DNA from: Chitinophaga polysaccharea
Lineage (GTDB): Bacteria > Bacteroidota > Bacteroidia > Chitinophagales > Chitinophagaceae
Assembly: GCF_902150045.1 (NCBI RefSeq)
Contig: NZ_CABFVU010000001.1
Span: 186,001 to 250,000, forward strand
Reading direction: 5' to 3'
DNA length: 64,000 nucleotides
How positions within the stretch are numbered: the first letter of the stretch is position 1; each line of letters opens with the position of its first letter. Of this stretch, positions 27,368 to 35,510 are shown piece by piece. The translations under genes were made by a program, and so were the position numbers. The notes under the pieces are model-generated. The model worked only from the letters and a program-made list of their open reading frames with translations. It was not told the origin of the DNA and made no database searches.

Positions 27368-27527
27368 AAAACAAACGATGATAAAACCAAACAGCCCTTC
27401 ATTTCCTTTATAAAACTTAATCAGCCCTCCCTGTAAAACAAACGATGATCAAACCAAACAGCCCTTCATTTCCCTTATAAAACTTAATCAGCTCTTCCTG
27501 TAAAACAAACGATGATCAAACCAAACA
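27368..27527. repeat. 67-bp tandem repeat, about 2.4 copies
   Basis: Units begin at 27368, 27435 and 27502, exactly 67 bases apart, each opening AAAACAAACGATGAT. The first two are full length and nearly identical (a few substitutions), the third stops after about 26 bases. The array fills most of the 360-base gap between the small protein gene and tetR and ends about 47 bases before the candidate tetR operator. AT-rich, with no open frame; no dyad symmetry dominates the unit. Confidence 0.85.
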
Positions 27528-27573
27528 AATCAGTGTAATCCTAAACTGAGGCAATCTCCTCCGCTCTAAAAAA

Positions 27574-27590
27574 TTTTGTACTATTTGGTA
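27574..27590. promoter_or_regulatory. Candidate TetR operator upstream of tetR (copy 1)
   Basis: TTTTGTACTATTTGGTA at 27574-27590 is the exact reverse complement of the 17 bases at 28563-28579 in front of the MFS gene. It contains the imperfect dyad TGTAC-N6-GTA. It lies 34 bases before the tetR start, where bound repressor would block its own promoter. Confidence 0.65.
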
Positions 27591-27624
27591 AAGAATATAT
27601 CTTTGGATGATAAAAGGGAGAGAT

Positions 27625-28209
27625 ATGTCGGGCAGACCAAAAATATTTGATGACCAGGAAGTGCTCAGCAAAGCCGCTGATGTTTTCTGGCGCCAGGGAT
27701 ATGAAGCTACTTCTACGGAAGACCTGCTGGAGGCGATGGGCATAGGCAAAGGCAGCTTTTACCTGGCTTTTAAAGGCGGTAAGAAAGAGCTGTATGAAAG
27801 GGCGCTGGCCCTGCGCAGCGACCAGGCAATGGCGCGGTTCAGAAGAGAACTGGATGCAGCAGATGACCCGGTGGAATATATCCGCGAATTTTTTCGCAGG
27901 GTTGCACATAGCACCAGGGCGAAACATCAGAATGGCTGTATTTTTGGCAATGCAGTAGCAGAGCTTTCCAATATCGAAAACCCAATGATGAAAAGGGCCG
28001 CCACTCACCTGCAGGGGCTGGAAGCGCTTTTTCTTGATGCCCTGCTGAGAGGAAAAAAACAAGGCACATTGCATTCAAAGCTGGAACCGGCAGTGCTGGC
28101 CCGTCTTCTTCTCAACAACTGGAACGGGCTGGGCATTACCCGGCGGATTTACCCTGATAATGATGCGCTCTCCGAGCTGATAGAAACACAATTGAAAGTA
28201 CTTGACTAA
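27625..28209 (+). CDS. TetR/AcrR-family transcriptional repressor
   Basis: A 194-residue repressor. The N-terminal TetR helix-turn-helix spans about 5-52 (GRPKIFDDQEVLSKAADVFWRQGYEATSTEDLLEAMGIGKGSFYLAFKGGKKEL). The C-terminal ligand domain is helical, with CIFGNAVAELSN typical of the TetR_C group found beside efflux or reductase genes. The ATG at 27625 is preferred over the in-frame ATG at 27607 because a GGGAG lies at a suitable distance before it. It is the same strand as the MFS/PhzF/hydrolase operon 384 bases downstream and shares with it a 17-bp operator-like sequence, so it most likely represses both itself and that operon. Confidence 0.92.
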   Translation: MSGRPKIFDDQEVLSKAADVFWRQGYEATSTEDLLEAMGIGKGSFYLAFKGGKKELYERALALRSDQAMARFRRELDAADDPVEYIREFFRRVAHSTRAKHQNGCIFGNAVAELSNIENPMMKRAATHLQGLEALFLDALLRGKKQGTLHSKLEPAVLARLLLNNWNGLGITRRIYPDNDALSELIETQLKVLD

Positions 28210-28239
28210 TAAGGAGCCATTGAAATACCTTTTTCCCCA

Positions 28240-28525
28240 GGAATGTATTTAAAATCCTTAGCTCGCCAGCATACAGCTAAAAGTATCTTGTTGATCAGGA
28301 ATATTTAAACCCTTTGCTAATCGGTGCTGTAATTAATATGCCTTCATTAAGAAGGAATACTTAAAACGCTTAGCTAGCCAGGGTTCCAATTAAATACACC
28401 TCTATTAGTAAGGAGTACTTAAAACCTTTAGCTAGTCACAGCTACAATTAAATCCGGCTTTATTTTAAGGAATACTTAAAACCAACACACCTTCTAACCA
28501 GAGCACAATTAAAAATCTTTACCCG
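28240..28525. repeat. Degenerate 57-bp tandem repeat, five copies
   Basis: Units start at 28240, 28298, 28354, 28412 and 28469 (spacing 56-58 bases). Shared elements are GGAATACTTAAAAC, then TTAGCTAG and, further on, CAATTAAAT. Copies 3 and 4 are the most alike; copies 1 and 5 are worn. The array fills the 384-base gap between tetR and the MFS gene and ends some 35 bases before the second operator. There is no open frame of note. It is unrelated in sequence to the 67-bp repeat on the other side of tetR. Spacing and divergence exclude a CRISPR array. Confidence 0.75.
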
Positions 28526-28560
28526 GCAACGAATCATTAACACCTTTCTTTCATTTATTA

Positions 28561-28579
28561 TGTACCAAATAGTACAAAA
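28561..28579. promoter_or_regulatory. Candidate TetR operator upstream of the MFS operon (copy 2)
   Basis: TGTACCAAATAGTACA at 28561-28576 is a dyad with perfect 5-bp arms TGTAC and GTACA around a 6-base centre. The 17 bases 28563-28579 reappear, inverted and identical, at 27574-27590 before tetR. It lies 15-33 bases before the MFS start codon. Confidence 0.7.
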
Positions 28580-28593
28580 TAATTACTGGGCTT

Positions 28594-29802
28594 ATGCAAA
28601 AAATTAACCGTTATACCGCCCTGCTCTTTGCAGTAGCGGGCGGGCTCGCTGTTGCCAATGTATATTATGCACAGCCCCTGCTTAACAGGATGGGAAACGA
28701 CCTGGATATTCCTTCCCGCTCATTAGGCATTATAATTACCGTTACGCAAACAGGCTATGCCCTCGGGTTGCTGCTGCTGTTGCCACTGGGCGATTTATTC
28801 AACCGACGTAAACTGATTGCCGTTCAGCTGCTGCTGGCTGCAGCAGCATTGATCACCGTTGGCTGGGCGCCCGCTAAACTACTTTTCCTTGGTGGCATCG
28901 CAGCAGTAGGATTGCTGGCTGTAGTTACGCAAACACTGGTGGCCTATGCCGCTACACTAGCTGCCCCGGAAGAGCGTGGTCGCGTGGTGGGCCTCGTTAC
29001 AAGCGGCGTGGTGCTAGGTATCCTGCTGGCACGAACGGTATCCGGCGCCCTTGCAGATATAGCCGGGTGGCGGGCGGTATACTTTCTTTCTGCAACTCTT
29101 ATGTTACTTATCGCCGGCGCCTTATACAGGGCATTACCTGTTAACGACCCGCAAAAAACCAGCGCCACTTATCCCCAACTCCTGGCTTCAGTTTTCCGCC
29201 TATTCCTGGAAGAGCCTTTATTACGGGTACGCGCCATTATTGCCTTCTTTATTTTCGCTGCTTTCAGTGTGTTATGGTCATCGCTGGTATTGCCACTTAG
29301 CGCACCGCCCTATTCCTTTTCCTCTTCTGTAACAGGTATGTTCGGATTAATTGGCGTGGCAGGCGCATTGGGCGCGGCCCGTGCGGGCAGGCTGGCCGAC
29401 CGGGGCCATGGCCAGTGGACCACAGGCGCAGCGCTGGCATTACTACTGGTTTCCTGGCTGCCGCTGGGATTTGCGACCCATTCAATGGCCGCGCTTATTG
29501 CCGGTATCATCCTGCTGGACCTGGCCATCCAGGCAGTGCATGTTACCAACCAAAGTATGCTTTATAATATCCGGCCCGAATCGAGGAACCGCATGGTAGC
29601 GGGGTACATGCTGTTCTATTCCATTGGCAGCGGCTTCGGCAGCATTGCCGCTACCACGGTGTATGCCTATGCCGGGTGGACGGCCGTATGCCTGCTGGGC
29701 GGCACACTCAGCGCCACCGGGCTACTTTTCTGGGCCACTACCCTTCCCCGGAAGATACACGCACAAAAAAGCAATACCTTTACTTTACAACACCAAAAAT
29801 AA
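28594..29802 (+). CDS. Major facilitator superfamily exporter (DHA-type)
   Basis: A 402-residue inner-membrane transporter with twelve predicted helices. The motif A region between helices 2 and 3 reads LPLGDLFNRRKLI (residues about 67-79) and motif A-like GRLADRGHG occurs in the second half. The N-terminus (AVAGGLAVANVYYAQPLLNRMG) is that of the proton-driven drug/sugar efflux DHA1 group. It is the first gene of an operon: the PhzF gene starts 5 bases after its stop and the hydrolase 4 bases after that. A TetR-type operator lies just upstream. Likely role: drug or metabolite efflux induced when the TetR ligand is present. Confidence 0.9.
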   Translation: MQKINRYTALLFAVAGGLAVANVYYAQPLLNRMGNDLDIPSRSLGIIITVTQTGYALGLLLLLPLGDLFNRRKLIAVQLLLAAAALITVGWAPAKLLFLGGIAAVGLLAVVTQTLVAYAATLAAPEERGRVVGLVTSGVVLGILLARTVSGALADIAGWRAVYFLSATLMLLIAGALYRALPVNDPQKTSATYPQLLASVFRLFLEEPLLRVRAIIAFFIFAAFSVLWSSLVLPLSAPPYSFSSSVTGMFGLIGVAGALGAARAGRLADRGHGQWTTGAALALLLVSWLPLGFATHSMAALIAGIILLDLAIQAVHVTNQSMLYNIRPESRNRMVAGYMLFYSIGSGFGSIAATTVYAYAGWTAVCLLGGTLSATGLLFWATTLPRKIHAQKSNTFTLQHQK

Positions 29803-29807
29803 CCGTC

Positions 29808-30605
29808 ATGCCGCATATACCCATTTACCAGGTAGATGCTTTCACACATGAGCTGTTTGGCGGAAACCCGGCAGCAGTATGTATCCTGGAAGCATGGCTG
29901 CCAACAGGGATACTCCAGAAGATCGCAGCGGAAAACTTCCTGCCGGAAACGGCCTTCTTTATTCCCTCCGGCAGGCAGGGGCACTATGAGCTCCGGTGGT
30001 TCACGCCGGAAATAGAAATGGACCTCTGCGGGCACGCCACCCTGGCCAGTGCGCATGTGCTGTTCAATCACATGGGATGGGACATGCACCAGATCACATT
30101 CCATACACAAAGCGGCCCCCTTGTGGTTTCTAAAAACAACGACCTGCTCACACTTGATTTTCCATCAAGACCAGCAGTGCCTTCTACCCTGCCAACAGAA
30201 ATCCTTAAAGGAATTGGCGTATATCCTATGGAAGTACTAAAGGCCAGGGATTATATCCTGGTATATCACGACGAGGATATTGTACGCAACCTTCAACCAG
30301 ACAAAGCCATACTCGACCAGATCAACCTGGACCCGGGCGGCATCATTGTAACTGCCAAAGGAAAACACGTAGACTTTGTATCACGGTTCTTTACCCCGCA
30401 AGCCAGCATCTTTGAAGACCCGGTAACCGGTTCGGCCCACTGTTCACTCATCCCATTCTGGAGCCGCCAGCTGGATAAGAAAGAAATGATTGCCCTTCAG
30501 GTATCTGCCAGAACAGGAAAGCTCTACTGCGTGGATGCCGGCAACCGTGTACTGATTGGAGGTACCTGCAAAACCTACCTGGAAGGAAATATTTTTGTAC
30601 CTTAA
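29808..30605 (+). CDS. PhzF-family isomerase/epimerase-like protein
   Basis: A 265-residue member of the PhzF fold (diaminopimelate-epimerase-like). Motifs are FGGNPAAV (17-24), the catalytic glutamate position ENFLPETAFF (Glu47), the second-half DLCGHATLASAHVL and DPVTGSAHCSL, all as in PhzF proteins. The family isomerises small acidic metabolites; most members outside phenazine clusters have no known substrate, and no other phenazine genes are present here. The ATG at 29808 gives the standard MPHIPIYQVDAFT opening. Its position between an efflux pump and a serine hydrolase suggests a small-molecule modification or detoxification unit. Confidence 0.92.
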   Translation: MPHIPIYQVDAFTHELFGGNPAAVCILEAWLPTGILQKIAAENFLPETAFFIPSGRQGHYELRWFTPEIEMDLCGHATLASAHVLFNHMGWDMHQITFHTQSGPLVVSKNNDLLTLDFPSRPAVPSTLPTEILKGIGVYPMEVLKARDYILVYHDEDIVRNLQPDKAILDQINLDPGGIIVTAKGKHVDFVSRFFTPQASIFEDPVTGSAHCSLIPFWSRQLDKKEMIALQVSARTGKLYCVDAGNRVLIGGTCKTYLEGNIFVP

Positions 30606-30609
30606 TTTC

Positions 30610-31746
30610 ATGAGATATATACCTATACTGCTGGTATGCCTGCTGACAGCAAATTCCGGCGGTGCGCAATCCCTCCCGCAGATAGACAGCACCATAAAGG
30701 CTTTTATGGATCAATATCATGTACCGGGTATGTCAGTTGCAGTAACCTACCACGGCAAACTGGTATATGCCCGCAGCTATGGTTATGCAGATACGGCACA
30801 ACATATCACTCTAACCCCGCAACACCTCTTCCGCATTGCCAGCGTATCGAAGTGTATAACAGCCACGGCTATATTAAAATTGGCAGAGGCAGGAAAGTTG
30901 TCGCTCAACGACCGGGTATTTGGCCCCAACGCCGTGCTCGGCATACGTTATGGAACACCTCCCTACGCAGACAACCTGAAAAAGATCACCATACGGCAGT
31001 TACTGGAACATACTTCCGGCGGGTGGACCAACAACAACGCAGATCCGATGTTCAGCCATCCCCGCATGACTGCAGATGAACTGATCTCATGGACCATTGA
31101 TCATCAGCCGTTGGACAATATTCCCGGAACAGTATACGCTTACTCCAATTTTGGTTATTGCATTCTCGGGCGCATCATTGAAAAAGTATCAGGTATGCCT
31201 TATGAAGACTATGTAAAAAAAGCAGTGCTGCGGCCCTGCGGCATTACTGATATGCAAACAGGCGGCAACACACCTGCTCAAAGAAAACCACAGGAAGTAG
31301 TGTACTATGGCCAGCATGGGGAACAACCCTATATCTATAACATTTCCCGCATGGATGCCCACGGAGGATGGATAGCCAGCGCCACAGATCTCGCCCGCCT
31401 GATGGTGCATATAGACGGATTCCCGGCGCCGGCGGATATACTAAATATAAAATCTATTACCGCTATGACCACCGGTTCTGAAGCCAACCCCGGCTATGCC
31501 CTGGGATGGGCTGTAAATCCTTATCATAACTGGTGGCACTCCGGTTCCCTTCCCGGCACTGCCAGCGAAATAATACGCGCACACAAAGGATTCAATTGGG
31601 TAATGCTTTGCAATACCCGTACCGATGGCAGCTTCTTCAACGACCTGGACGGGTTACTGTGGAAGGCGGTAAACGACCCCAATACAAAATGGCCGGATAG
31701 AGATCTATTTATACATAGGACCGATCATACGGTTATGAAAAATTAA
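30610..31746 (+). CDS. Serine hydrolase of the class C beta-lactamase / DD-peptidase fold, exported
   Basis: A 378-residue secreted protein with signal peptide (to about residue 19, ending SGGAQ). Active-site motifs of the penicillin-recognising fold are all present: SVSK at 78-81 with nucleophile Ser78, YSN at 178-180, and HSG at 310-312 in place of KTG. HSG points to an esterase or D-aminopeptidase-like member rather than a dedicated beta-lactamase. The ATG at 30610 is 4 bases after the PhzF stop. The 3' end overlaps the convergent redoxin gene by 42 bases. Confidence 0.9.
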   Translation: MRYIPILLVCLLTANSGGAQSLPQIDSTIKAFMDQYHVPGMSVAVTYHGKLVYARSYGYADTAQHITLTPQHLFRIASVSKCITATAILKLAEAGKLSLNDRVFGPNAVLGIRYGTPPYADNLKKITIRQLLEHTSGGWTNNNADPMFSHPRMTADELISWTIDHQPLDNIPGTVYAYSNFGYCILGRIIEKVSGMPYEDYVKKAVLRPCGITDMQTGGNTPAQRKPQEVVYYGQHGEQPYIYNISRMDAHGGWIASATDLARLMVHIDGFPAPADILNIKSITAMTTGSEANPGYALGWAVNPYHNWWHSGSLPGTASEIIRAHKGFNWVMLCNTRTDGSFFNDLDGLLWKAVNDPNTKWPDRDLFIHRTDHTVMKN

Positions 31747-32820
31747 TTTACGGAGGGCAACCGGATCTATTTCTCCCTGTTGCGCATATACGATTTTACC
31801 TCCCGGCTCTACCAATACAGTATAAGGCAAAGCACCCTGCCATTTGGGATCTACCGCCTCAATCAACTCATACTTATCTTTCCCGGTGAAGAGATAATTC
31901 TTCCCGGATGAATATTTCTTCTTTAAAAACTGTAACACTTTATCTTTCTTTTCAGGTTCATCTGCACTGATACTTACAAATTCAAAATCACGCTCACTGA
32001 ATGTTTTAGCCAGGATAATAAATTCCGGGAACTCTGCCACACACGGCACACACCAGGTAGCCCATATGTTGATAAGCCGCAGGTTGGAGGATGTATTTTT
32101 CAGTAGCTCCTTAATGCCGCTTACCGTTACAGTATCCAGGCTTACCGGCTCCTTTGCCCATGCCTGCATCGACTTTTCCACGCTGCCGCTCTTATCTTTC
32201 CACTTCACCGAACAACCAAAAACCTTCGTAACGGTCACCGGTACTTCACGTTGCTGTAACAATGCCTCAACTGCATTCCGCGCATCTGTTGACCCCGGCT
32301 TCTTTGCAGGATTTTCCATATCATCAATCCTCCCCTGGTAACGCAGCTTCCTGTCTTTATCAAAAATAAAAATATGCGGTGTAGCTATAGGCCCATATGC
32401 GCGCGATACTGTTTCACTATCGCCATCATATAAATAAGGAAAATTAAACTGCTTGTCTTTTGCCCGCTGCTTCATGTCATCAAAAGAATCTCCGAGGTCA
32501 GTATATCCCAGTTCATCATACCGCAACCCTTCTGCATTATTAGGCATAATGGCCACCAGCTGCATGCCTTTCCCCGCATAGTCGGAAGTAAGCTGCTTTA
32601 TCCTTTCTTCATACGCCTGTGCAGTAGGACAATGATTACAGGTAAACACCACCGCCAGCACTTTGGCATCTGCAAAAGACGATAGTGTATAATTTTTCCC
32701 ATCAGTGGCGGGCAGATTAAAATCCGGCGCTGCTACGCCTATAGGCAATTGCCGGGCTTGCAACAATAGCGGCAGCAATACGAAACAGAGCATGCTGCTG
32801 ATAAGAAAATTCTTCTCCAT
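31705..32820 (-). CDS. Exported redoxin with two thioredoxin-fold domains
   Basis: A 371-residue protein with a signal peptide (hydrophobic residues 5-20) and two thioredoxin folds. The first (about 27-190) is AhpC/TSA-like, with FTCNHCPTAQAYEERI and a C61-x-x-C64 pair. The second (about 235-371) is TlpA-like, with WATWCVPC (Cys257, Cys260) and cis-Pro ALPYT. The start at 32818-32820 gives the signal peptide directly; a longer upstream frame overlaps the ThuA gene. It is 10 bases after the ThuA gene and is the last of a four-gene minus-strand operon. Its role in that operon, probably periplasmic thiol or peroxide chemistry, is inference. Confidence 0.85.
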   Translation of the reverse strand: MEKNFLISSMLCFVLLPLLLQARQLPIGVAAPDFNLPATDGKNYTLSSFADAKVLAVVFTCNHCPTAQAYEERIKQLTSDYAGKGMQLVAIMPNNAEGLRYDELGYTDLGDSFDDMKQRAKDKQFNFPYLYDGDSETVSRAYGPIATPHIFIFDKDRKLRYQGRIDDMENPAKKPGSTDARNAVEALLQQREVPVTVTKVFGCSVKWKDKSGSVEKSMQAWAKEPVSLDTVTVSGIKELLKNTSSNLRLINIWATWCVPCVAEFPEFIILAKTFSERDFEFVSISADEPEKKDKVLQFLKKKYSSGKNYLFTGKDKYELIEAVDPKWQGALPYTVLVEPGGKIVYAQQGEIDPVALRKLIFHNRMIGPMYK

Positions 32821-32830
32821 GTTAAATGGT

Positions 32831-33589
32831 TTATTTTTTCTTACGACCCACCCAAAGGATGGCATCTTCATACATTTTATTCTGTAACGAGTCCGTGAAA
32901 ATCTTATCCCCATGCCCCATATTTACATACAGCATATTGTATCTTTTATTGGTCCATACAACCGGGATATCGCCATAGGTCAGCAGATTCTTTTTTCCGA
33001 GCGGGTAATTGGCGGTATCTAAAGTTACTAAAACTTCCACATCCTTGTTTAACCGGGGACTGGGTTCCCATTGATACCATTCATTTGCCGGGCTCAGGTA
33101 ATCGGCCGGCAGGTGTTTGGTAACGGGATGACTGGTAGGATCCACATGCAGCCTGGCAGGGAGTGGAGGCCAGTTGTTATTGATAAATACAGCCCCTCCA
33201 AGAAAGTTTACAAACCAGGGCCACTGCGTATATTTATCATTGTACCCTGCTACATGAAAGCCGATCCAGCCGCCGCCATGCTCCATATAATTGGTAAAAG
33301 CGGCCCGCTGTGCGGGCGTGGTCGGGAAAAAGTTCAGCCATATCACCACCTGGTATCTGCTCAGAACAGCCGTATTCATATTGTCCCAATTGGTAGTGGT
33401 ATCAAATTGAAAATGTTTTTCAGCGGCCAGCTGCTTGAAATATATCACTGCATCATTGGCAAAGTCAACATGATCGGGCTCCACCCCGGCATTGAAAAAG
33501 GCCAGCACCTTAAATTTTGCGGGCGTAGCGGCAACAGCTGTGGCACCCGCCAGCAACAGCAGGAATAGTAACAATGGTTTTCTTTTCAT
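32831..33589 (-). CDS. Exported ThuA-like domain protein
   Basis: A 252-residue protein: signal peptide (KRKPLLLFLLLLAGATAVAA), then a ThuA-like (trehalose-utilisation, class I glutamine-amidotransferase-like fold) domain. Family landmarks are VLAFFNAGVEPDHVDFANDAV, YQVVIWLNFFP, the GGGWIGFHVAGYND nucleophile-elbow-like segment, HPVTKHLP, and the closing IPVVWTNKRYNMLYVNMGHGDKIF. The active-site cysteine of amidotransferases is absent, as usual for ThuA. It is 33 bases after the GH18-ThuA gene, whose C-terminal domain is a paralogue. ThuA proteins act in sugar metabolism, but their chemistry is poorly established; the substrate here is unknown. Confidence 0.85.
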   Translation of the reverse strand: MKRKPLLLFLLLLAGATAVAATPAKFKVLAFFNAGVEPDHVDFANDAVIYFKQLAAEKHFQFDTTTNWDNMNTAVLSRYQVVIWLNFFPTTPAQRAAFTNYMEHGGGWIGFHVAGYNDKYTQWPWFVNFLGGAVFINNNWPPLPARLHVDPTSHPVTKHLPADYLSPANEWYQWEPSPRLNKDVEVLVTLDTANYPLGKKNLLTYGDIPVVWTNKRYNMLYVNMGHGDKIFTDSLQNKMYEDAILWVGRKKK

Positions 33590-33622
33590 TTCTTTTGTGT
33601 TTGGGTTCAGGGGCAGCATTGG

Positions 33623-35491
33623 CTATTCGCCGGCTGCCCAGAATATAGCGTTCTCAAATAATTGCGTGTAGGCAGTGTTACCAAGCAAGGCGGGGCCGTG
33701 CCCCATGAAAATATAAATATTCCTGGCCTTATAATGTTCATTGGTCCATACAACCGGGTGATCGCCCATTTTCTTATCAGAAGCAGGCACATAAGAACCT
33801 TCATCCACACTGGCCAGCACATGTACCTGTGGGCGCGGGCTTTTGTTGTAGGTATACCATTCTTCCTTATTAATTATAAAGGGAGATGTAATATTCCTCA
33901 TTACAGGATGGTTCTTATCTTCCACGGTCACCGTTCCATCGGCAAAACCGGGGATATAGCCGGTAAAACGGATACCGCCCATAAAGTTGGAGAACCAGTT
34001 CCACATAGGGAAGCCGTCGAACTCACCCAGCAGGGTGGCATGATGGAAACCAATCCAGCCACCACGCCCTTCGTTGATGTAATGTTCGAAAGCATCGGCT
34101 GCTACCGGCTTCCAGCCATAAGGGGGATAATCAAGCTGGATGAAAAGCCGGAACTGTTTTAAGTATGCTTCATTAATAGCATCGGTATTTGTGATATAGG
34201 TAAGACGGATATGTCTTTTTGCGGCCAGGCTATCCAGCCAGGCTTTGGCCGCTTTGGAAAATGCCAGGTGATGCCCACCGTTTTCATACAGCACCAAGGC
34301 CTCAAAAGCAGGTTTGCTACGGTTGGGATACAAGGTGGCGTTGATTTCATCCAGCAGGTATTCTTTTTCATCGGAGGCATACTCCCAGAACATCACGCCG
34401 CCCATTTTATGGGCGGTTACATAATTGCATTTGTTTTGTACTGACCATTCATCATCATACGTTATAAACTCCCGCGTGGAAGGATTGAACAGGTAAGGCG
34501 CTTTGGCGCTTTCGTCGCGGTAGGCATGAAAACCGTTTTTATTTACGAGACTGTCTTTTGTAAACGTATAGCCTTTACCGAAAGACTGAGACAGGATCTT
34601 CCCTCCGAGCCCGGTGCCGGTGCTGTCGGCCAGCTGGAAGCGACGTCCGTAAAAAGCAATGCCCATTACCAGTTTTTCCACTGGCACACCAGCGGCCACA
34701 TAGGCTTTTACTGCCTTATCGCCTGATAATGCACCAGGGTTATCTGCCGGCGTATATATATTTGTGTGATGCCCCGCTTTCTTATCTGAATAAAAATCGT
34801 AGGTCATGAGGTTTACATAATCCAGGTATTTGGCCGCCTTCCCCATTTCCGTTGTTTCCAGGAATGCTGCAAAACCGCCAACCGCTGTAGTAAGCAGCTT
34901 TTTCTGATGGGTTTCTTTCTCCAGTTTATCCAGCTCCCTGCGCAGTTCCATGAACATAAGCGTAAAATGCTGCTTGTCTTCCGGGCGGTAAACATTGCCT
35001 TCCTCACCGGGGCGGCCTGGATACTCCCAATCGATATCCACCCCATCCAGTTTGTAGGTACGGATGATATTCACTACGCTCACTGCAAAGGCCTTGCGCG
35101 ATGTATCCGTTAATACGGCATCGGAAAAATTTTCGCTCCATGCCCAGCCCCCGATGGAGATAAGGATCTTCAGCTCCGGGTTAATGGCTTTGAGTTCATT
35201 GATACGGCGCAGGTTTACCGTATCTGTTTTCTCATTGGTAAGCACCGCGCGGTTATGCTGCACATCCACAAATGCATAATTAATATGCGTGAGCTTACGG
35301 GGCGCAATCCTGTCTGTATTCACCAATCCCCTGAACCCGCCTACATAGCCGATGATCACCGGCTTCACCTGCGCTGCGGTATGTTGTTCAGACATCCGTG
35401 GCGCAGGGGTAGTAGCGTTAAGTAAAGCCGGGAGTAGTAGCATTAAAAAACTGATACCTCCTTTCTTTGGTGAGTGCAAATACTTCATCAT
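33623..35491 (-). CDS. GH18 chitinase-like enzyme fused to a C-terminal ThuA domain
   Basis: A 622-residue exported protein. After a signal region (hydrophobic 13-26) comes a complete GH18 barrel (about 45-395): strand 1 PVIIGYVGGF, SIGGW at 112-116, the catalytic DGVDIDWE at 149-156 with acid Glu156, then MTYDFYS, MGIAFYGRRF and a final FWEYASDE. Residues about 405-622 are a ThuA-like domain with GGWIGFHHAT, HPVMRNITSP, HPVVWTNEHYKARNIYIFMGHGP and NAIFWAAGE, closely matching the free ThuA encoded next. The GH18 part should cut chitin or related GlcNAc polymers. The fusion is unusual; the frame is uninterrupted so it is not a sequencing join. Confidence 0.92.
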   Translation of the reverse strand: MMKYLHSPKKGGISFLMLLLPALLNATTPAPRMSEQHTAAQVKPVIIGYVGGFRGLVNTDRIAPRKLTHINYAFVDVQHNRAVLTNEKTDTVNLRRINELKAINPELKILISIGGWAWSENFSDAVLTDTSRKAFAVSVVNIIRTYKLDGVDIDWEYPGRPGEEGNVYRPEDKQHFTLMFMELRRELDKLEKETHQKKLLTTAVGGFAAFLETTEMGKAAKYLDYVNLMTYDFYSDKKAGHHTNIYTPADNPGALSGDKAVKAYVAAGVPVEKLVMGIAFYGRRFQLADSTGTGLGGKILSQSFGKGYTFTKDSLVNKNGFHAYRDESAKAPYLFNPSTREFITYDDEWSVQNKCNYVTAHKMGGVMFWEYASDEKEYLLDEINATLYPNRSKPAFEALVLYENGGHHLAFSKAAKAWLDSLAAKRHIRLTYITNTDAINEAYLKQFRLFIQLDYPPYGWKPVAADAFEHYINEGRGGWIGFHHATLLGEFDGFPMWNWFSNFMGGIRFTGYIPGFADGTVTVEDKNHPVMRNITSPFIINKEEWYTYNKSPRPQVHVLASVDEGSYVPASDKKMGDHPVVWTNEHYKARNIYIFMGHGPALLGNTAYTQLFENAIFWAAGE

Positions 35492-35510
35492 ATCTGTTGA
35501 TTTGAATGTT

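Noticed and set aside
27368..28525. Possible CRISPR array
   Set aside because: The 67-bp units repeat over their whole length with no unique spacers, and the 57-bp units are degenerate; no cas genes are present.
29808..30605. Phenazine biosynthesis cluster suggested by the PhzF protein
   Set aside because: No other phenazine genes are in the window, and PhzF-fold proteins occur widely outside such clusters.
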